Part shown: positions 12,211-23,880 of the stretch, piece after piece
Layout: each line of letters begins with the position of its first letter
How positions within the stretch are numbered: the stretch's first letter is position 1
Assembly (NCBI RefSeq): GCF_003590095.1
Contig: NC_039488.1
Location: 2,604,001 to 2,668,000 of the forward strand
DNA from: Trichoplusia ni
Lineage: Eukaryota; Arthropoda; Insecta; Lepidoptera; Noctuidae
Length of the DNA stretch: 64,000 nucleotides
Reading direction: 5' to 3'
Made by a program: the position numbers and the translations under genes
Notes under the pieces: generated by a model
Database searches by the model: none
What the model was told of the DNA's origin: nothing
The model's input: only the letters and a program-made list of their open reading frames with translations

Positions 12211-12611
12211 GTCAACAATCAGTCAACAATTATTTGTACTAAAACGACATTTCACCCGTTAAGGGCGACGGTAACATGCTAAACTACTTCAAAGCTCGGA
12301 CGTAACATAACGAGTAAAGTCGCAGCACACAGTTAGTGAGCATGCACTAACTGAACGAACAAATAAGAGCGGACTAACTACGACATATTCCTTGAAAACG
12401 TTCGATAATAGAACCGCATATGTTTGCATGTCATTAGCGCTGAACATAAAAGGCAAAAAAAGCGTTTTAATTACAGAAACGGGAATTATAAATATTGGTT
12501 TGCATATAGAGAAATGAGTTAGGTATTATATTTGAATCTAAGCTTCTACTAAGAGTGTTGTACTGAGATAGTATTTGGTATAAAACTATAAAGCCTCAAA
12601 CACTTGTTGGC

Positions 12612-12660
12612 ATTGTGGAAGCCAGATGCCGTTACTGCACATAGCGCCGTTTTACTGTCA
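12612..12660 (+). repeat. 'TTGTGGAAGC' repeat, copy 1
   Basis: attgtggaagcc followed by a 'catagcgccgt' box matches the segments at 22504-22546 and 37390-37440. This looks like the end of a short interspersed element, and only this part is preserved. Confidence 0.4.
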
Positions 12661-12698
12661 TAATAGCAAGTTGAAGATCATAATAAGACATTTGAAAG

Positions 12699-12822
12699 AG
12701 GGTTCGATCCCCGTGTAGGACAAGCATTTCTGCGATCCACGAATGCTGGTCTGGTCTCTTCGTGCATGTCACTTGAATTTTTGTGAACATTCAAGTCACG
12801 CGACACAAGGATTAAATTCTTT
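12699..12822 (+). mobile_element. tRNA-derived SINE (HaSE-like), copy S2, 5' truncated
   Basis: It begins at the B box (ggttcgatcc, 12701-12710) and continues through 'ggacaagcattt', 'cacgaatgctgg', 'cttcgtgcatgtcact' and the 3' end 'cgacacaaggattaaattc'. The A-box half is absent, as in a 5'-truncated insertion. Confidence 0.75.
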
Positions 12823-13094
12823 GAAGCGGGAGTCGTCTATAAAAAAAATAAGGAGCACACCTTTAATGTATCTTAATTACCACGACCAATTTACTCATAA
12901 GACGTATCTATCGACTATTAGAAAGAAGAACACAGCTATCAATCTAAAACACTTTTAATTTAGAAAACATTAAAAGCTAGTCAGTCGTAAGAGGCATCTC
13001 ATTAAGCGGGTCAAAAATAATCAATATGCTTTAATTACAACGTATAACTCATTAAGCTTCTTGTTCTCGATACATGTCCCAGTTTTTATAGTAT

Positions 13095-13375
13095 ACTAGC
13101 TGTTGCCTCCGACTTTGTCCGCGTGGTTAGAAGATATAAGTTAGGAATTTTTGAGCGAAAGCCCTCGAAGATGAATATTTTTCCCCGTTTTTGGCACATT
13201 TTCCATTGTACCTTCGCTCCTATTAGTCGCAGCGTTATGTCATGTAGCCTTCCTTAATAAATGGTCTATTCAACACAAAAAGGATTTTTCAATTTGAACC
13301 AGTAGTTCCTGAGATTAGCGCGTTCAAACAAACAAACATACACACTCTTCAGTTTTATATATTAGTATATAGATT
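13095..13375 (+). mobile_element. Non-LTR retrotransposon 3' tail / SINE-like repeat, family A copy 2
   Basis: Same family as 10838-11104. It runs from actagctgttgcc to tatattagtatatagatt and keeps the 'cttcgctcctattagtcgcagcg' block and the 'gtagttcctgagattagcgc' block. It also holds a segment, 'cgaaagccctcgaagatgaat', that is missing from copy 1 and seen inverted in the 45851 and 55256 copies. Confidence 0.75.
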
Positions 13376-13964
13376 ATATACATACAAGAATGTATCTATA
13401 CAACCATGAATGGACATGTCATTAATCTTTTTCATTGCGTGTCTAAGTAACAGTACATCGCAGCATCGAGCGTGATCACAGCCTAGATTTTGTTAAGAGA
13501 ATTTTTACGAATTCAACCTCTAAGATACACGTGTTAAGTTCCCTTTTCATTTAACTGAATGCAACTATTGAATCTTCAGCCTGAAGGAAGTCGTAATTAA
13601 TTACACATCATATCCAAAAATAACAAACTTTTTTTGCGAGACAAAGGAAAATATCGTTATTAATGTTCTTGTATAAACAATTGTTTTGTGTTTATAACAA
13701 TGGATGGGAGATTTAATTTTATTAGATCGTGAGATATAATTAGCGTTGGATATTAAAGGTAACATTCAACGCTAGGAGTGGAGGGTGGATTTTGCCCAGA
13801 AGTGGGATAATACAGGCCGGATATAATGTAATTTAAATTGATTTACGAAGCCATTATAAAACAGAAAGGAAAGATTTCGCTGTGAAAGTATCCAAAAAAG
13901 ATCAACAATCCAATCTATGGCTCTGCCAAGCACTGTACTTGTAGATAATTTTTATTACAAAAGA
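13376..13964. other. AT-rich non-coding DNA
   Basis: No open frame with coding bias and no recognised repeat was found in this stretch. Confidence 0.5.
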
Positions 13965-14107
13965 ACATCATCTGTGAGGCTTTTCAACTGTCTGGCTATC
14001 ACGGTTCATAAGATACAGCCTTTGACAGGCGAACAGTCACTCGGACAGGAAGCGGTGCCTCAGTAATATAGCTCCACTTTTACCCTTTGGGTACGTATCC
14101 CTAAAAA
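13965..14107 (+). mobile_element. Lepidopteran 'ccctttgggtacgg' repeat, copy F1
   Basis: The order 'catctgtgagg', 'ggctatcacggttcat', 'agatacagcc', 'gacag...cggacag', 'cagtaata' and 'taccctttgggtac...ccctaaaaa' is shared with 39287-39402 and, inverted, with 20541, 39968, 44822 and 56484. It is an abundant non-coding Lepidopteran interspersed repeat. I cannot assign it firmly to a retroelement clade. Confidence 0.65.
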
Positions 14108-16375
14108 TCACAAAATAACAAAACACTGTGTATAAGCTTGCAACGTTTAAAATACGAGCATTTCGAAAAAGCGTCGACCCAGTTTAGGTTCTAGCAATAT
14201 GTTACAGCGCGCTGGATGCCTACAGCGTTCAGCGTTCGGTCCCAACAGTAATTTAGAACTCATTATTTATTTAAAACGCGAGATCCACACGAGCGAGTTA
14301 TGTGATTAATGAATACCGTTAAATACCATTTTCACTAGTGCAGAATTGGGTTCTTAAAACGGCAAAGTGACGGCCGAGTGCCAAAATTTGGGTCAAACGA
14401 CGGCTTGTATCGCCACCGCCAGACTCTTCCACCAAATGTCGCACCTCATTTTCCGTCACTTAGCACTACGGAAGCTTATATTATCAGGAAACTTATGTTC
14501 ACTCTGCTCCTAGCACAAAATCAACCTTACACATATAATAACAAGGGGTATTTTTCAATGGTGTGCATAAGTATTGTAAGGCAGGAAAAATTAAGTCACT
14601 TTCTTTGAACACCCAGTTTTGATGAGTAGCGCCAAAGAACTGTGTTTTTAAGAGTCTTTAATACCTATGTATGAAAAAAGCTACAAAGGTTTTAATATTC
14701 AAACGGTGTAACGTGCTCGGGTAGAGTGTCGTTGGGTTTCCGAAGTTGCAAGTGAAGGGCCGGCCGTGAGGACATTTTCTTCTCAAGATACTTTTATCCA
14801 ATTGTTACGAAGCGACAAAAGTGAATAACGAAATATGGGTGTTCTAAAGAGCCTTCAACTTATTTACGTAACATTGAAAATGTACATTATCACTTATGTA
14901 CAATTTTCACACTGAATTTTAGCGATGTATTAAAAATAGAAAATAAGAATTTGCTTTTTATATCTCGATTCACAGGATATAAAAATAAAATTTTATTAAT
15001 ATGCTTGTGGACTTTTCTGAGAATAAAGGATTTATCAGTGAGTGTAACTCACACACGGAAAGCTCGATAAAAAAAAATCCTCACACGTTTTTACAAACTT
15101 AACTTTGCATATAAAATATTGATATTCAATCCATCGATATATGAGACTCTCAAATCGCCGACCGCAAATACAAGTTTGTCATCACAAAAATAATAATTAC
15201 AAAAAAAGTAACAGGTATCTCGAGTTACGATAAACTCGGTTACTTCCCACTTAGTCGTAAAATACTTTTAGTTCGAATAAGTGTAGGTAGCTACAAGATA
15301 CATAAGGAAACAAGTGCACGTCTCAGCCTTGCCTCGGTCAGCTGCTGGCTAAGAAAACACGACTAATGGTGACACGCGGCTGCGCCTGTACAAATACCGT
15401 CGTCTGTTCGTTAATACGGCTTCCAAGCAAACGGTATTATTGATACTGAAACTCACTGAGTGACTGTTTACAAGAGAATTTATCCCTCGTCATTTTATAT
15501 AAGAAATCTGTTATTTTTTGTGATTTGTATCTAAGGTTTAAAAGTCAAAACTACAGTAAATTAACTTTGTAAACCTTTATTTCATTTTTAGAAACTAAAT
15601 ATTATTATCAAGTATTTTTTTTCATGTGAAGGGCATAATAGACTGTCTCTTAAACAATTTATTAAATTTTAATTGCGAAATAGGTAAAACATATTTTTAA
15701 AACTAAAAAATAATTAATTACAATTATCACGAGTCTGTAATTGTCCAACACAATTTATGTTTATGAGGTCTAATAAAAATTAGTCATTCCTTTTTCAGTT
15801 AAAATCCTTTGAAATTCACAATATGTCGCAGAAATTACGTTTTAGTCTGTGAAGCCAAAACCCAAATTAGTGACCTAAAACGAAATTCTGAAATTCAACA
15901 TAATTTATCATTCAATTTTGACACACAAAGAGCTTTAATCATAGTCTAGCCAAAGTCATTTACGTCGCAATATGTTATTTAATGATAAAGACGTACTAAC
16001 AATAATAAATGACTCATTTTTCAAATTCTGAAATTCATTTTCAATTAAGTACCACTTAGACAAGATAGAGTTTCGTACGTCAGGCTACAAATTCTGTGTA
16101 GCAACGGATCGACTTTTTATGAACTGAATTTTTATGAAAGTGTCTTCGAAATTTCCACCATAATTTTCTGTAACAAATGAAAACTCTCTTTCCCAAGCTA
16201 CAACAAATAACCATCCAAAAACGAAAACAAAAGTTTATACAATTTCTAAAGGTACCCAAATAATTAAATCATTCACTTTAAAAGGCGTAAAATGTCAAAT
16301 GCATTTCCGAAATTGTTAAAGTCGAATCGGGGGTACACAACAAACCTTTCACCCCCGTTGTCAGTCAAAAATATT
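14108..16375. other. Non-coding DNA, no gene seen
   Basis: A GC-richer patch at 14700-14790 contains GGCCGGCC. The rest is AT-rich, with only short unbiased open frames. 15590-15960 is particularly AT-rich. Confidence 0.5.
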
Positions 16376-16500
16376 CGGTCGTCGACAGCCATCGCGACTT
16401 CCTGTAGGTACTAGCAAGTTCCGACATCGATCGCCGACGGATACAGATATTGACCCCCCATAATAGTGCCGGCGGCTGTTACACCTACACCAATATTACG
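16376..16500. promoter_or_regulatory. GC-rich block, candidate cis-regulatory element
   Basis: This CpG-rich segment (ggtcgtcgacagccatcgcg, later gtgccggcggctgttacacc) lies inside AT-rich DNA and has no coding frame. Its composition resembles conserved non-coding elements around insect developmental genes, but conservation cannot be judged here. Confidence 0.25.
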
Positions 16501-16669
16501 CTGCTCTTTGACTCACCAACCCTTAATCAAAACACTCTACCCCAATACCAATAAGAGCTATATTACCGCAACAATACTTTCCCCTACGTGACAACTTGCT
16601 TCATGTACGGACGCCATGAAAACTTTTATAATACGTAAGTAATGTGCTAGTACGCACGCTATAAGATTC

Positions 16670-16840
16670 ATTTTCGCGCGGCAGGTTGTGAGCAAGTTTG
16701 CGGTAGTGTGATGAGATCGCGCGATCACGTGTACCCAAACATCTCTGTAGGGTTGGAAACCTCCGAAGCAAACGTGCAACATCTGTGCTGCGGCTCCAGT
16801 ATTACGGAAACGCAGCCCAGCAAACAAACGACTGTGTAAC
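16670..16840. promoter_or_regulatory. GC-rich block with palindrome and E-box
   Basis: It holds the 12-bp perfect palindrome GATCGCGCGATC (16715-16726), which overlaps the E-box CACGTG (16726-16731). A minus-strand open frame crosses it, but its product is unlike any family I know and it continues into AT-rich DNA, so I treat it as chance. Confidence 0.27.
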
Positions 16841-17590
16841 ACCCATTCTGGCTTGAAACTTTGAAGCCCTAGGGGTCCGAAACATTCGTACTTCTCAGGA
16901 ACGCCATTGTTATTTAGAACAACAAGCTAGATACGACTTAGAATTGAATATTCCACGTCGAATTTAAGGAATCTGACTTTGTGAAGCTTGTTTACAAAGG
17001 GAATAACAAAGGCGTTAATATTAAAATGGTATAATTCAAATAATGTATCATTTCACCACTTCATAACAACGCTATAGGAAATTACTAAGCCATATCCTCG
17101 TAGTTTATTCCAATGAAACTAAGCGCACATAAATTTGTACCAGAGGCAGAGATAACTGTCAGTGACAAAACCCAGTCACAATTAGCAATACCTACAGATT
17201 CTGTGCACAGTCACAAACGTGTAGGTTATGTTCTGAAATTCAAACAACTCTAGTAAATGTTTAGACTGTCGAACTACTTTAGGGAATTTATGATGCCCGC
17301 GTGTGTTACTTATGTTTATTGTTAGCTTCCGAATTTTCCTTGTTTATTCGTCGAGATTCAGTTTATTCAGATATATTGCGGAATTTCAATAAAGTCATAT
17401 GTTCAACCATCTCCATAATCATTCATGAAGTAAGATCGACAGAAAAAGGGAGATTAATAAACTTTATGGGATGAAAATTGACAAAAAACGGCGCTATATT
17501 TGAATATATCCTTAAATGCACGTTTGAAAGTACCTCCCTACAGGGAGCATAATTTACAATAATTCATTCGATAACGGTTGGCTCACCCGT
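16841..17590. other. AT-rich non-coding DNA
   Basis: No coding signal or recognised repeat was found. Confidence 0.5.
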
Positions 17591-17670
17591 AGGTTTTTAT
17601 CGTGCCTGACTAGTTTCTGACCCAATCGGACTCTTTGCTCATGAGTTGACGGGCGATGACCAGTCGTGTC
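17591..17670. repeat. Interspersed repeat sharing 'tgactagtttctgacccaat'
   Basis: The 21 bases 17606-17626 are identical to 47766-47786. The second copy adjoins an RTE-type LINE remnant, so this may be part of a dispersed retroelement fragment in the same orientation. Confidence 0.45.
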
Positions 17671-18394
17671 AACTCGGACCCCTTATAATAATAAATAATA
17701 AGTGTTTTAATATTCTTCTACCAAACTTTAAGAAACCGAATAAATATGCCAAATATTTGTCCTTACATTTTGCTAAGATTCTAGGACAAGTTTATTCTAC
17801 TACAAAGAAATGTACGACACAAATCTCGGAGCGCGGGTCGCTGGTTCGTGTGTCAGGTTCTCTAGACGTGAAATTAACAAGCCTTGCACCCGACGCCGTT
17901 TGTATCGCTACAGACGAAATTATAGAGCTTTCCTGCACCTTTGTCTTTCTTGTACCTATGTGTCAAAGTGCTTTTCGGAATTCGCGGTTGATGAGTACTG
18001 TGAGGAGTTCGTTTTCATGAACCAAGGTAAAATTTAAATTCATAGGTACTTGCGTTCATGATAATTTTACTCATGATCCAAGCAATCAAGAAAACGTTGC
18101 TAAAAATTTTACGAATCTTAAACAGAATTCGACTAGAGTACTTACACTGACGCGTTCAAAATTAAATTAAATATTTTAAGTAATAAAAGAGTAATTTATA
18201 ACGTTGAAAAATCAACAAAAAATTACATGTTCTAAATAATATTAATACAACATCTAAATAGCGAGCAGGACACCCAACATCACGCACACATTCAACAAAA
18301 TACACTTTCAACCAGATTAATATCAGTCATTAATCAGAATTCTATTTTCTGTGTCCCAACACTGGGTGGTTTGTCCCCGCACTAATTTCCCTCG
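17671..18394. other. Non-coding DNA; 17810-18030 has two overlapping open frames
   Basis: Between about 17810 and 18030 the base composition is more balanced and two plus-strand frames stay open for more than 60 codons. Neither product is recognisable and no splice sites bracket it. It could be an old exon or a mobile-element coding remnant; chance is the default. Confidence 0.35.
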
Positions 18395-18480
18395 CTAATA
18401 AGCCGTGAAGGAATCGGCGCGCGCGCACCGCACACGCGGCTGCCGGATACAAGCGTGCAATATATTAGGCCTGTCATGTC
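18395..18480. promoter_or_regulatory. CpG-rich block
   Basis: It contains ggcgcgcgcgcaccgcacac, among the GC-richest stretches of the window, flanked by AT-rich DNA. It may be a regulatory island; nothing coding was seen. Confidence 0.25.
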
Positions 18481-19116
18481 ACAGTGTGCATTTTTTTGCC
18501 GTTTTATTCGGTAAATTTGTTCTAAAGCTTATAATTTATTATTATCTAGTGAAGTTCCTTTAAATCAAAATAGCAAAGATTTTACGAATCGTCGTTTAAT
18601 TGCAATAGGTATTATAATTATGTAGTGTAAAAAAGTTCGGCGTTAAGTAGGTAAAATTATCATAAAAAATGTCTTATGTCAACATGGGTTCATCATGGTC
18701 AAAGCTATAGTTTTTTGTTGGAAATACTTAATCTTTGCTTTCAAAAATAGAAAACGGAGAAGGGGCGTGTCTTGGCTAAGTCTATTCCGTGTGCAAAAAA
18801 GGGGACTTTCAATAACTTAACAGACGTACTGATGTATTTATGATATTCTATTATTCTTATCCAATCTTATTTCATGAATTTTTTTAACCAAGCTTAAAAT
18901 ACTACGTCCTTTCATTAACTGGCCCCCAAACCTTCAGTCCTACGAATATAAGTAAAATGCATTTTCAATACAAAATAAAGTATAAAATCCTAGTTTCATT
19001 CATTGCATTAAAGATAAGGTAAAGTCCGGTAACCGCAGGAAAGATTCTATCGATGCAAATTGCATTCCACCTTCGTTCGTGAGAAATGTTCACGAAGCCG
19101 CGACGAAATACAATCA

Positions 19117-19131
19117 AGCGCCATCTGGCGG
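19117..19131 (-). promoter_or_regulatory. CTCF-type binding site
   Basis: The minus strand reads CCGCCAGATGGCGCT, 14 of 15 positions of the CTCF core CCASYAGRKGGCRSY. It also contains the AGATGGCGC core favoured by insect CTCF. CTCF is a conserved zinc-finger insulator protein in insects. The match is seen; occupancy is inferred. Confidence 0.45.
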
Positions 19132-19132
19132 C

Positions 19133-20540
19133 AAACAAATCCTGGATAAATTAACGAAGAAAGTAACTGTTGTAGTATAAAGCTAGATTTATGAGTTCAT
19201 GATAATATTCATACAGTTTGTGTTATGTTTGAAAAAGCACCCGGCTTTAATGAAATCTATAGTTATGTTTGGCATCTGTAGACCATGCTAAATTTTCATC
19301 GACCGATCAAATCTTTAACGGACATTTTTTTGTGAAAAGAATCACAAAATGGACTTTGATACATATTATTTTAATTGTATTCCTGAGCACTAAAATAGTA
19401 ACAAAAATATGACTTCAGTATTTCTAGCAAATTGTCTACCTACCACGATATCGAATACACATTCAGATCGTGTAGGAGTACATAGGAGCCCCAAAACATT
19501 ACAATCCTCTTTTCGACCAGACATGTAAAAACGCTTCTGTCTCTTTCATTCTAGCTTCAAACCCCGGCCAATTCCATCGTCTATAATTAACATGTGAAGT
19601 GCAAATGTGGTGTAACCTCCTTGGTCCCCGGTGACGCGTGGCCGGCCACGCTGGTGTATCGTAGAAATACAGCTAACAACTCCTGGCTTCTAACACAAAC
19701 GCAATCACACCGGGGCGTTTAATTATAACTTTGAACAACTAGGGAGACTTGTCGCAAAATGCATCTAAAGATGCTTTGATTGTAGTGTGAGTTGATGAAG
19801 AAGAAACAAAGTTATTGCATCTAAAGATGATTTGATTGAAGATCCATCTCCATATATTGATGGGGTTCATAAAAAAAAACGTTTTAGCGTCATAAGTCTT
19901 CGAAAGAACTTCATTCTTCATTTGGCTTTGATCAAAAAGCAGTAACCAGCTACTCCCAACAATATACCTAATTGACTTATAAAAGAACCATAAATCCAAA
20001 AACCATAAATCCAAAAAAAAAACTTCAATAACCACTTTCCAATAAATTAAACCATAACAAAAAAATAACAACGATATTGCAAACAGATTTGTCGAAAGCT
20101 TAACCCAAAATATTTCACGAACAAAAGCCGAACAAAATGTAATGACACATAAAGGATTATTTCGGTCCATACATATGAATGTTATAATTTATAACGTATG
20201 ACAAACAATATAGCACTCATGGACGTCAAATTAATTACAGCCTGTGATGCGGCGACCACCCGCGACTCAAATACTCAGATATGATAAACATTGACTCGTA
20301 AATATTATAGATGGTGAGAATAAACGCGTTATGCTGGCTCAATTGATGATTGCATTAACAAAAGACGATAGAAACAATTATATTCTTTTTATTTTTATTG
20401 TTACAGTTATTTATTGGTTCGTGATTGGATACAATTTATACGGTGTAAGTGTTTTATGTGCAGACAGTGCTTTTAAACTAGTATTTCGTACAGTATTGTC
20501 TTAACTTACATGGTTTTAGCCTTTTCCCATTAAATCTTTT
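19133..20540. other. Non-coding DNA with a GC-rich patch and a short direct repeat
   Basis: 19610-19720 is GC-rich and carries the 16-bp palindrome GCGTGGCCGGCCACGC (19636-19651). The 23 bases from tgcatctaaagatg at 19760 recur at 19816 with one mismatch. A duplicated 'accataaatccaaaa' lies at about 19987-20015. The 143-codon minus-strand frame at 19739-20170 is Phe/Leu/Lys/Asn-rich from AT composition and looks non-coding. Confidence 0.5.
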
Positions 20541-20605
20541 TTTAGGAATTGGGTAAAAACGGAACCCTATTACTCAGGTATTTCCATCCGTCTAGTCTGT
20601 CGCCA
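20541..20605 (-). mobile_element. 'ccctttgggtacgg' repeat, copy F4 (inverted fragment)
   Basis: 'tttttaggaattgggtaaaa' followed by 'acggaaccctattactcagg' and 'ccatccgtctagtctgtcgcc' is the reverse complement of the end of copy F1, degenerate. Confidence 0.55.
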
Positions 20606-21129
20606 ATTTTTTTTACATTTGATGCATTTATTTTTTAAAGCGTACTAAAATAACAAATAAAGAAAAATTGAGGATAAGCAACGGTTGCTACGGTTATAAA
20701 TTTGATGGTTGGAGACTAATTTTGAAGTGGCCGATTGTTGTGTTTCTTTACTTATATGTTAAATCCCTTTATATTATGGTCTAATTAGCCTGTTATTAAA
20801 TTCATTATGATAATAAACATAAAATAAAGAGTTTTTGTTGTTCTGATTAATTTAAACAAACTTGAGAACAAGGACATGAAATGCGAGGCAATTGCTACAT
20901 GATTTATTGCCGGTGAATGAATTATAACTCGACACATTCGTACGAACCACAAAAGGATGTACAAAATTTGGTTGTATTCGGAATTTGCCTGTTTTCATTA
21001 AAAGAAGTGTCATTTCCAAATTTTATTGAGCTTACTGGCTCGACTAAAATTTTCTAAAATAAATGTATTACTCATGTTTAGAGTATCAACTAAGGAAGGT
21101 ACATTTTTTTTCAGTTTTTTAGAGAATCA
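20606..21129. other. AT-rich non-coding DNA
   Basis: Nothing recognised. Confidence 0.5.
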
Positions 21130-21314
21130 GACAGCCGATTGGTTGAGGTCACCACGCCAAACCCACTGTAAGGGACGCGGTGTCGTTCGATCCCCGCGTA
21201 AGACAAGCAGTGAGTTGTGAGATCTACGAATCCTTGTATTGAGACTAGGTGTCTTTGTGCATGTGACTTAAATGTTTGTGAAACACTCCGGTGGGACAGA
21301 TTCAATTCTTTAAT
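21130..21314 (+). mobile_element. tRNA-derived SINE (HaSE-like), copy S3
   Basis: This is a near full-length copy. The A-box-like cagccgattggttgagg is at 21132-21148 and the B-box-like gttcgatccccgcg is at about 21185. The body 'gtgtctttgtgcatgtgact' and a degenerate 3' end 'gacagattcaattcttt' follow. The A and B boxes indicate a tRNA-derived polymerase III promoter. Short open frames on both strands here are shadows of the SINE. Confidence 0.8.
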
Positions 21315-23144
21315 GATCGTACTGCAAAATAGTTTTTCATTTAAAAAAAAGCATTATTCAAACTGTAGTGCATTTTTCGTCCAGTATAAAAGTCTATCTA
21401 CACCCAAATAGTTCCAAACATAACTGAACAAATATTATTAATTAGATTAACGCTAGACAAAACATTATTCGCAGTGACATTGTCGGCTTCCATTCATTTC
21501 TCTTTGTGTCCCAAAATTTCACTGACCGCAGCTTTTCACATCAGCCAGTGCTAATCCGATTGATGTTTATGGCATTGTTATATTAACTGTAAGGGTTGTG
21601 ATACATCGTTCATAGGCTGCATTTGGTGATACGGGATATTATTTTTTCGTAGATACAGATAAGGAATTATTTGCAAGAGGGTGATGACCCTAAATCTGTT
21701 AGTACCTACGCTATAACAGATGTATTAATGAAGGAGCAAATTTTGATTGAAGATCAAAATCAAAATATGTTGAATAAGATACCATACAAAAAAAAAATAG
21801 ACGACCCCCGACGTGGCTAACCAATTCAACATTAAATACTACAAAAAAACTCCTAGTTGTAAAAAGGTTCAAAGTCTTTAAATATTCCAATATAGACAAA
21901 AGCTAAGCATAATCAAAAGCTAAATTACTTAATACCGTAATACATAATTATTTGCCATCAATATCACACCCGTCTCGAACTCAAGAACTCACAATCAACT
22001 AACTTTACCAAAGCTATGGAATGTAGCTTGTTCTGCTAAATATACTATGCAGGCTGTGGAACAGTCGGCAGCTTGAACAATTGTGGTTTCGCTATGCAAA
22101 CTGCGACAGCCCAACTACTGAGGCACACGGCTTTATTAGCCTCCTATAGTCCGTTTATTAAAATCGTGGGAGGGGCGGATGTGGCTGCATTGTAGACCGA
22201 TCAATTGTAGAGCTGGTTTAGTTGGGCATTCTTTGAGGTATTTAGTTTGGTAAAGCTATTTTGAGTATAAATGAGGATGTTAATTTAGGTCTTTTGTTGT
22301 AACGCTGGTTAAGCTTCGATTATGGCACTTTGTACCTCCACTCCAAAGATATTAAATTATTCAAAGAAGGAAGGTAACGAAAGGTCAGTACACTGAGCTC
22401 TAATTAATAACTATGTAGTGACACTTAAAAACCAAGAATCCTAACCACCCAGCACTTTAATGCCATTCTACACAAAGTGTGTGCTACTTATGCAGAACTC
22501 AGCCGTTGTGGAAGCGAGACAATGCTACGTGTATTTTATCTCGCCATTTCACTTGCACTAGAACAATGGTCCATGTAGTCCTGGCTTTGGAAACTCATAT
22601 TACAGTCACAGTGTATTCTCAACCCTAGCCATTCATAATAACATATTTAATATATCATGCATTTTGTTCGTCAATAGCGATCATTAGATTAAATACTATT
22701 CAATTCGAAAATGGAAATCTAAATTCAATTTTACTACAAACAAGTTTTGGACCAAAAAGTTTTTATAACGCTTTAGGGCTTTAGTTGTTTATTTGATATA
22801 TTACGGGTTTATTTGTGGCTAGCATCGTATAATAGCGGTAACTATAGGACGATCTGTTTGTTTTACAATATGAGATGAACTTAAAGATACTTTGTTTACT
22901 ATTTTGAGTATGTAAACTTGATTTGAGACCACTGAATACCGGTTTGAGACCACAGTTTAATGATTACTTATGTCTGAAGCAAATGTTTCGTATTACATAA
23001 TGAAATGTTTATAGGCTGTAGATACATAATACTCTAAAATACGAGTATTATAAATAATGTAGCAAGACTAAGAAATAGGAAAAAAGTATTCTCGATAGTT
23101 CATAAGATAACTGCAGGCAAGCCAGGTAATAAAAAAGATCAAGT
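21315..23144. other. AT-rich non-coding DNA
   Basis: The only repeat recognised is the 'TTGTGGAAGC' segment at 22504-22546. There is no coding signal. Confidence 0.5.
22504..22546 (+). repeat. 'TTGTGGAAGC' repeat, copy 2
   Basis: gttgtggaagcgagacaatg, then 'gctacgtg', matches 12612 and 37390 and the inverted segments at 32120 and 37156. Confidence 0.4.
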
Positions 23145-23190
23145 GCGAGTCGGACTTTTAACCTTTGGGTACAAAACCCAAAAGATTAAA
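23145..23190 (+). mobile_element. 'ccctttgggtacgg' repeat, short copy F2
   Basis: 'caagtgcgagtcggactttt' joined to 'aacctttgggtac' combines the two ends of the family with the middle deleted. Confidence 0.45.
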
Positions 23191-23816
23191 AGTTAGATAC
23201 AATCCTTTCGAAAGCCTTTCCAATGTCACCGAAAAGAAAAATTGCCTACTTTTTTTCTAATTTATTAACTCGTATCATTTTGAAGTCTGACCACTAGTTG
23301 TATTTTTCAGCAACTGAACTGTTATACAGTCACATTACAATATAAACTCTAACTACAAAAAAGGCTAAAAAAGGCTGTAATACAACGAAATAAGATTGAA
23401 TTTCCTCTATCCTTGTTACCAATGATACAGTATATACGAAATCAAACCTTATCTCCTTGTATTACAGCCGATAAGTTGTCGATCGAAAAACAAAAGCTAT
23501 AGAATCATTATAAAGTAGACAAAGGGTACCGAATGCCTAGAATACCTAGGACAGTTGCGGCTACAAAATACGCTTGAAAATGAACATTCTTTTTGCGTCT
23601 TGTCCTTGTAATTAATTTTTACAAACAAGATGCGGTTGTGTCTAACAAGAACATTCCTTATTTTATTATACGTTGGAAAACAGACTGTGTTTTTAGTGGC
23701 TTAAGTTGGTTTTTATTATAAACGTGTACCTTATGGTATTTAATGCTGTATGACATGAGGATATTACGAGATTAACAAGAGTATTTTTTATGCCATTGTC
23801 GTTTTTATATTAATGT

Positions 23817-23880
23817 CTTAGAAAACGTTCTAAGTGAAGCGAATGATAACTGATAATGTGATAAGAACACATTATCAGTT
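23817..23880. repeat. Two adjacent hairpins; one with a perfect 13-bp stem
   Basis: The 7-bp stem CTTAGAA/TTCTAAG (23817-23834) is followed 13 bases later by AACTGATAATGTG (23848-23860). Its exact reverse complement lies at 23868-23880, with a 7-base loop. No flanking repeat was identified. It could be an RNA hairpin, a foldback-element scar or a symmetrical protein site. Confidence 0.6.

Noticed and set aside
12699..12720. Possible tRNA gene from B-box matches (also at 21185, 39861, 40897, 52686, 59265)
   Set aside because: No cloverleaf can be completed. Each match continues into a SINE body or a decayed fragment.
19636..19651. 16-bp perfect palindrome GCGTGGCCGGCCACGC
   Set aside because: About one zero-loop palindrome of this length is expected by chance in 64 kb. 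Noted within its GC-rich patch only.
19739..20170. The longest open frame of the window (143 codons, minus strand)
   Set aside because: Its composition (Phe, Leu, Lys, Ile, Asn, Ser) follows from AT-richness. It contains internal direct repeats, shows no domain or signal and no supporting GC3, and has no neighbouring exon.
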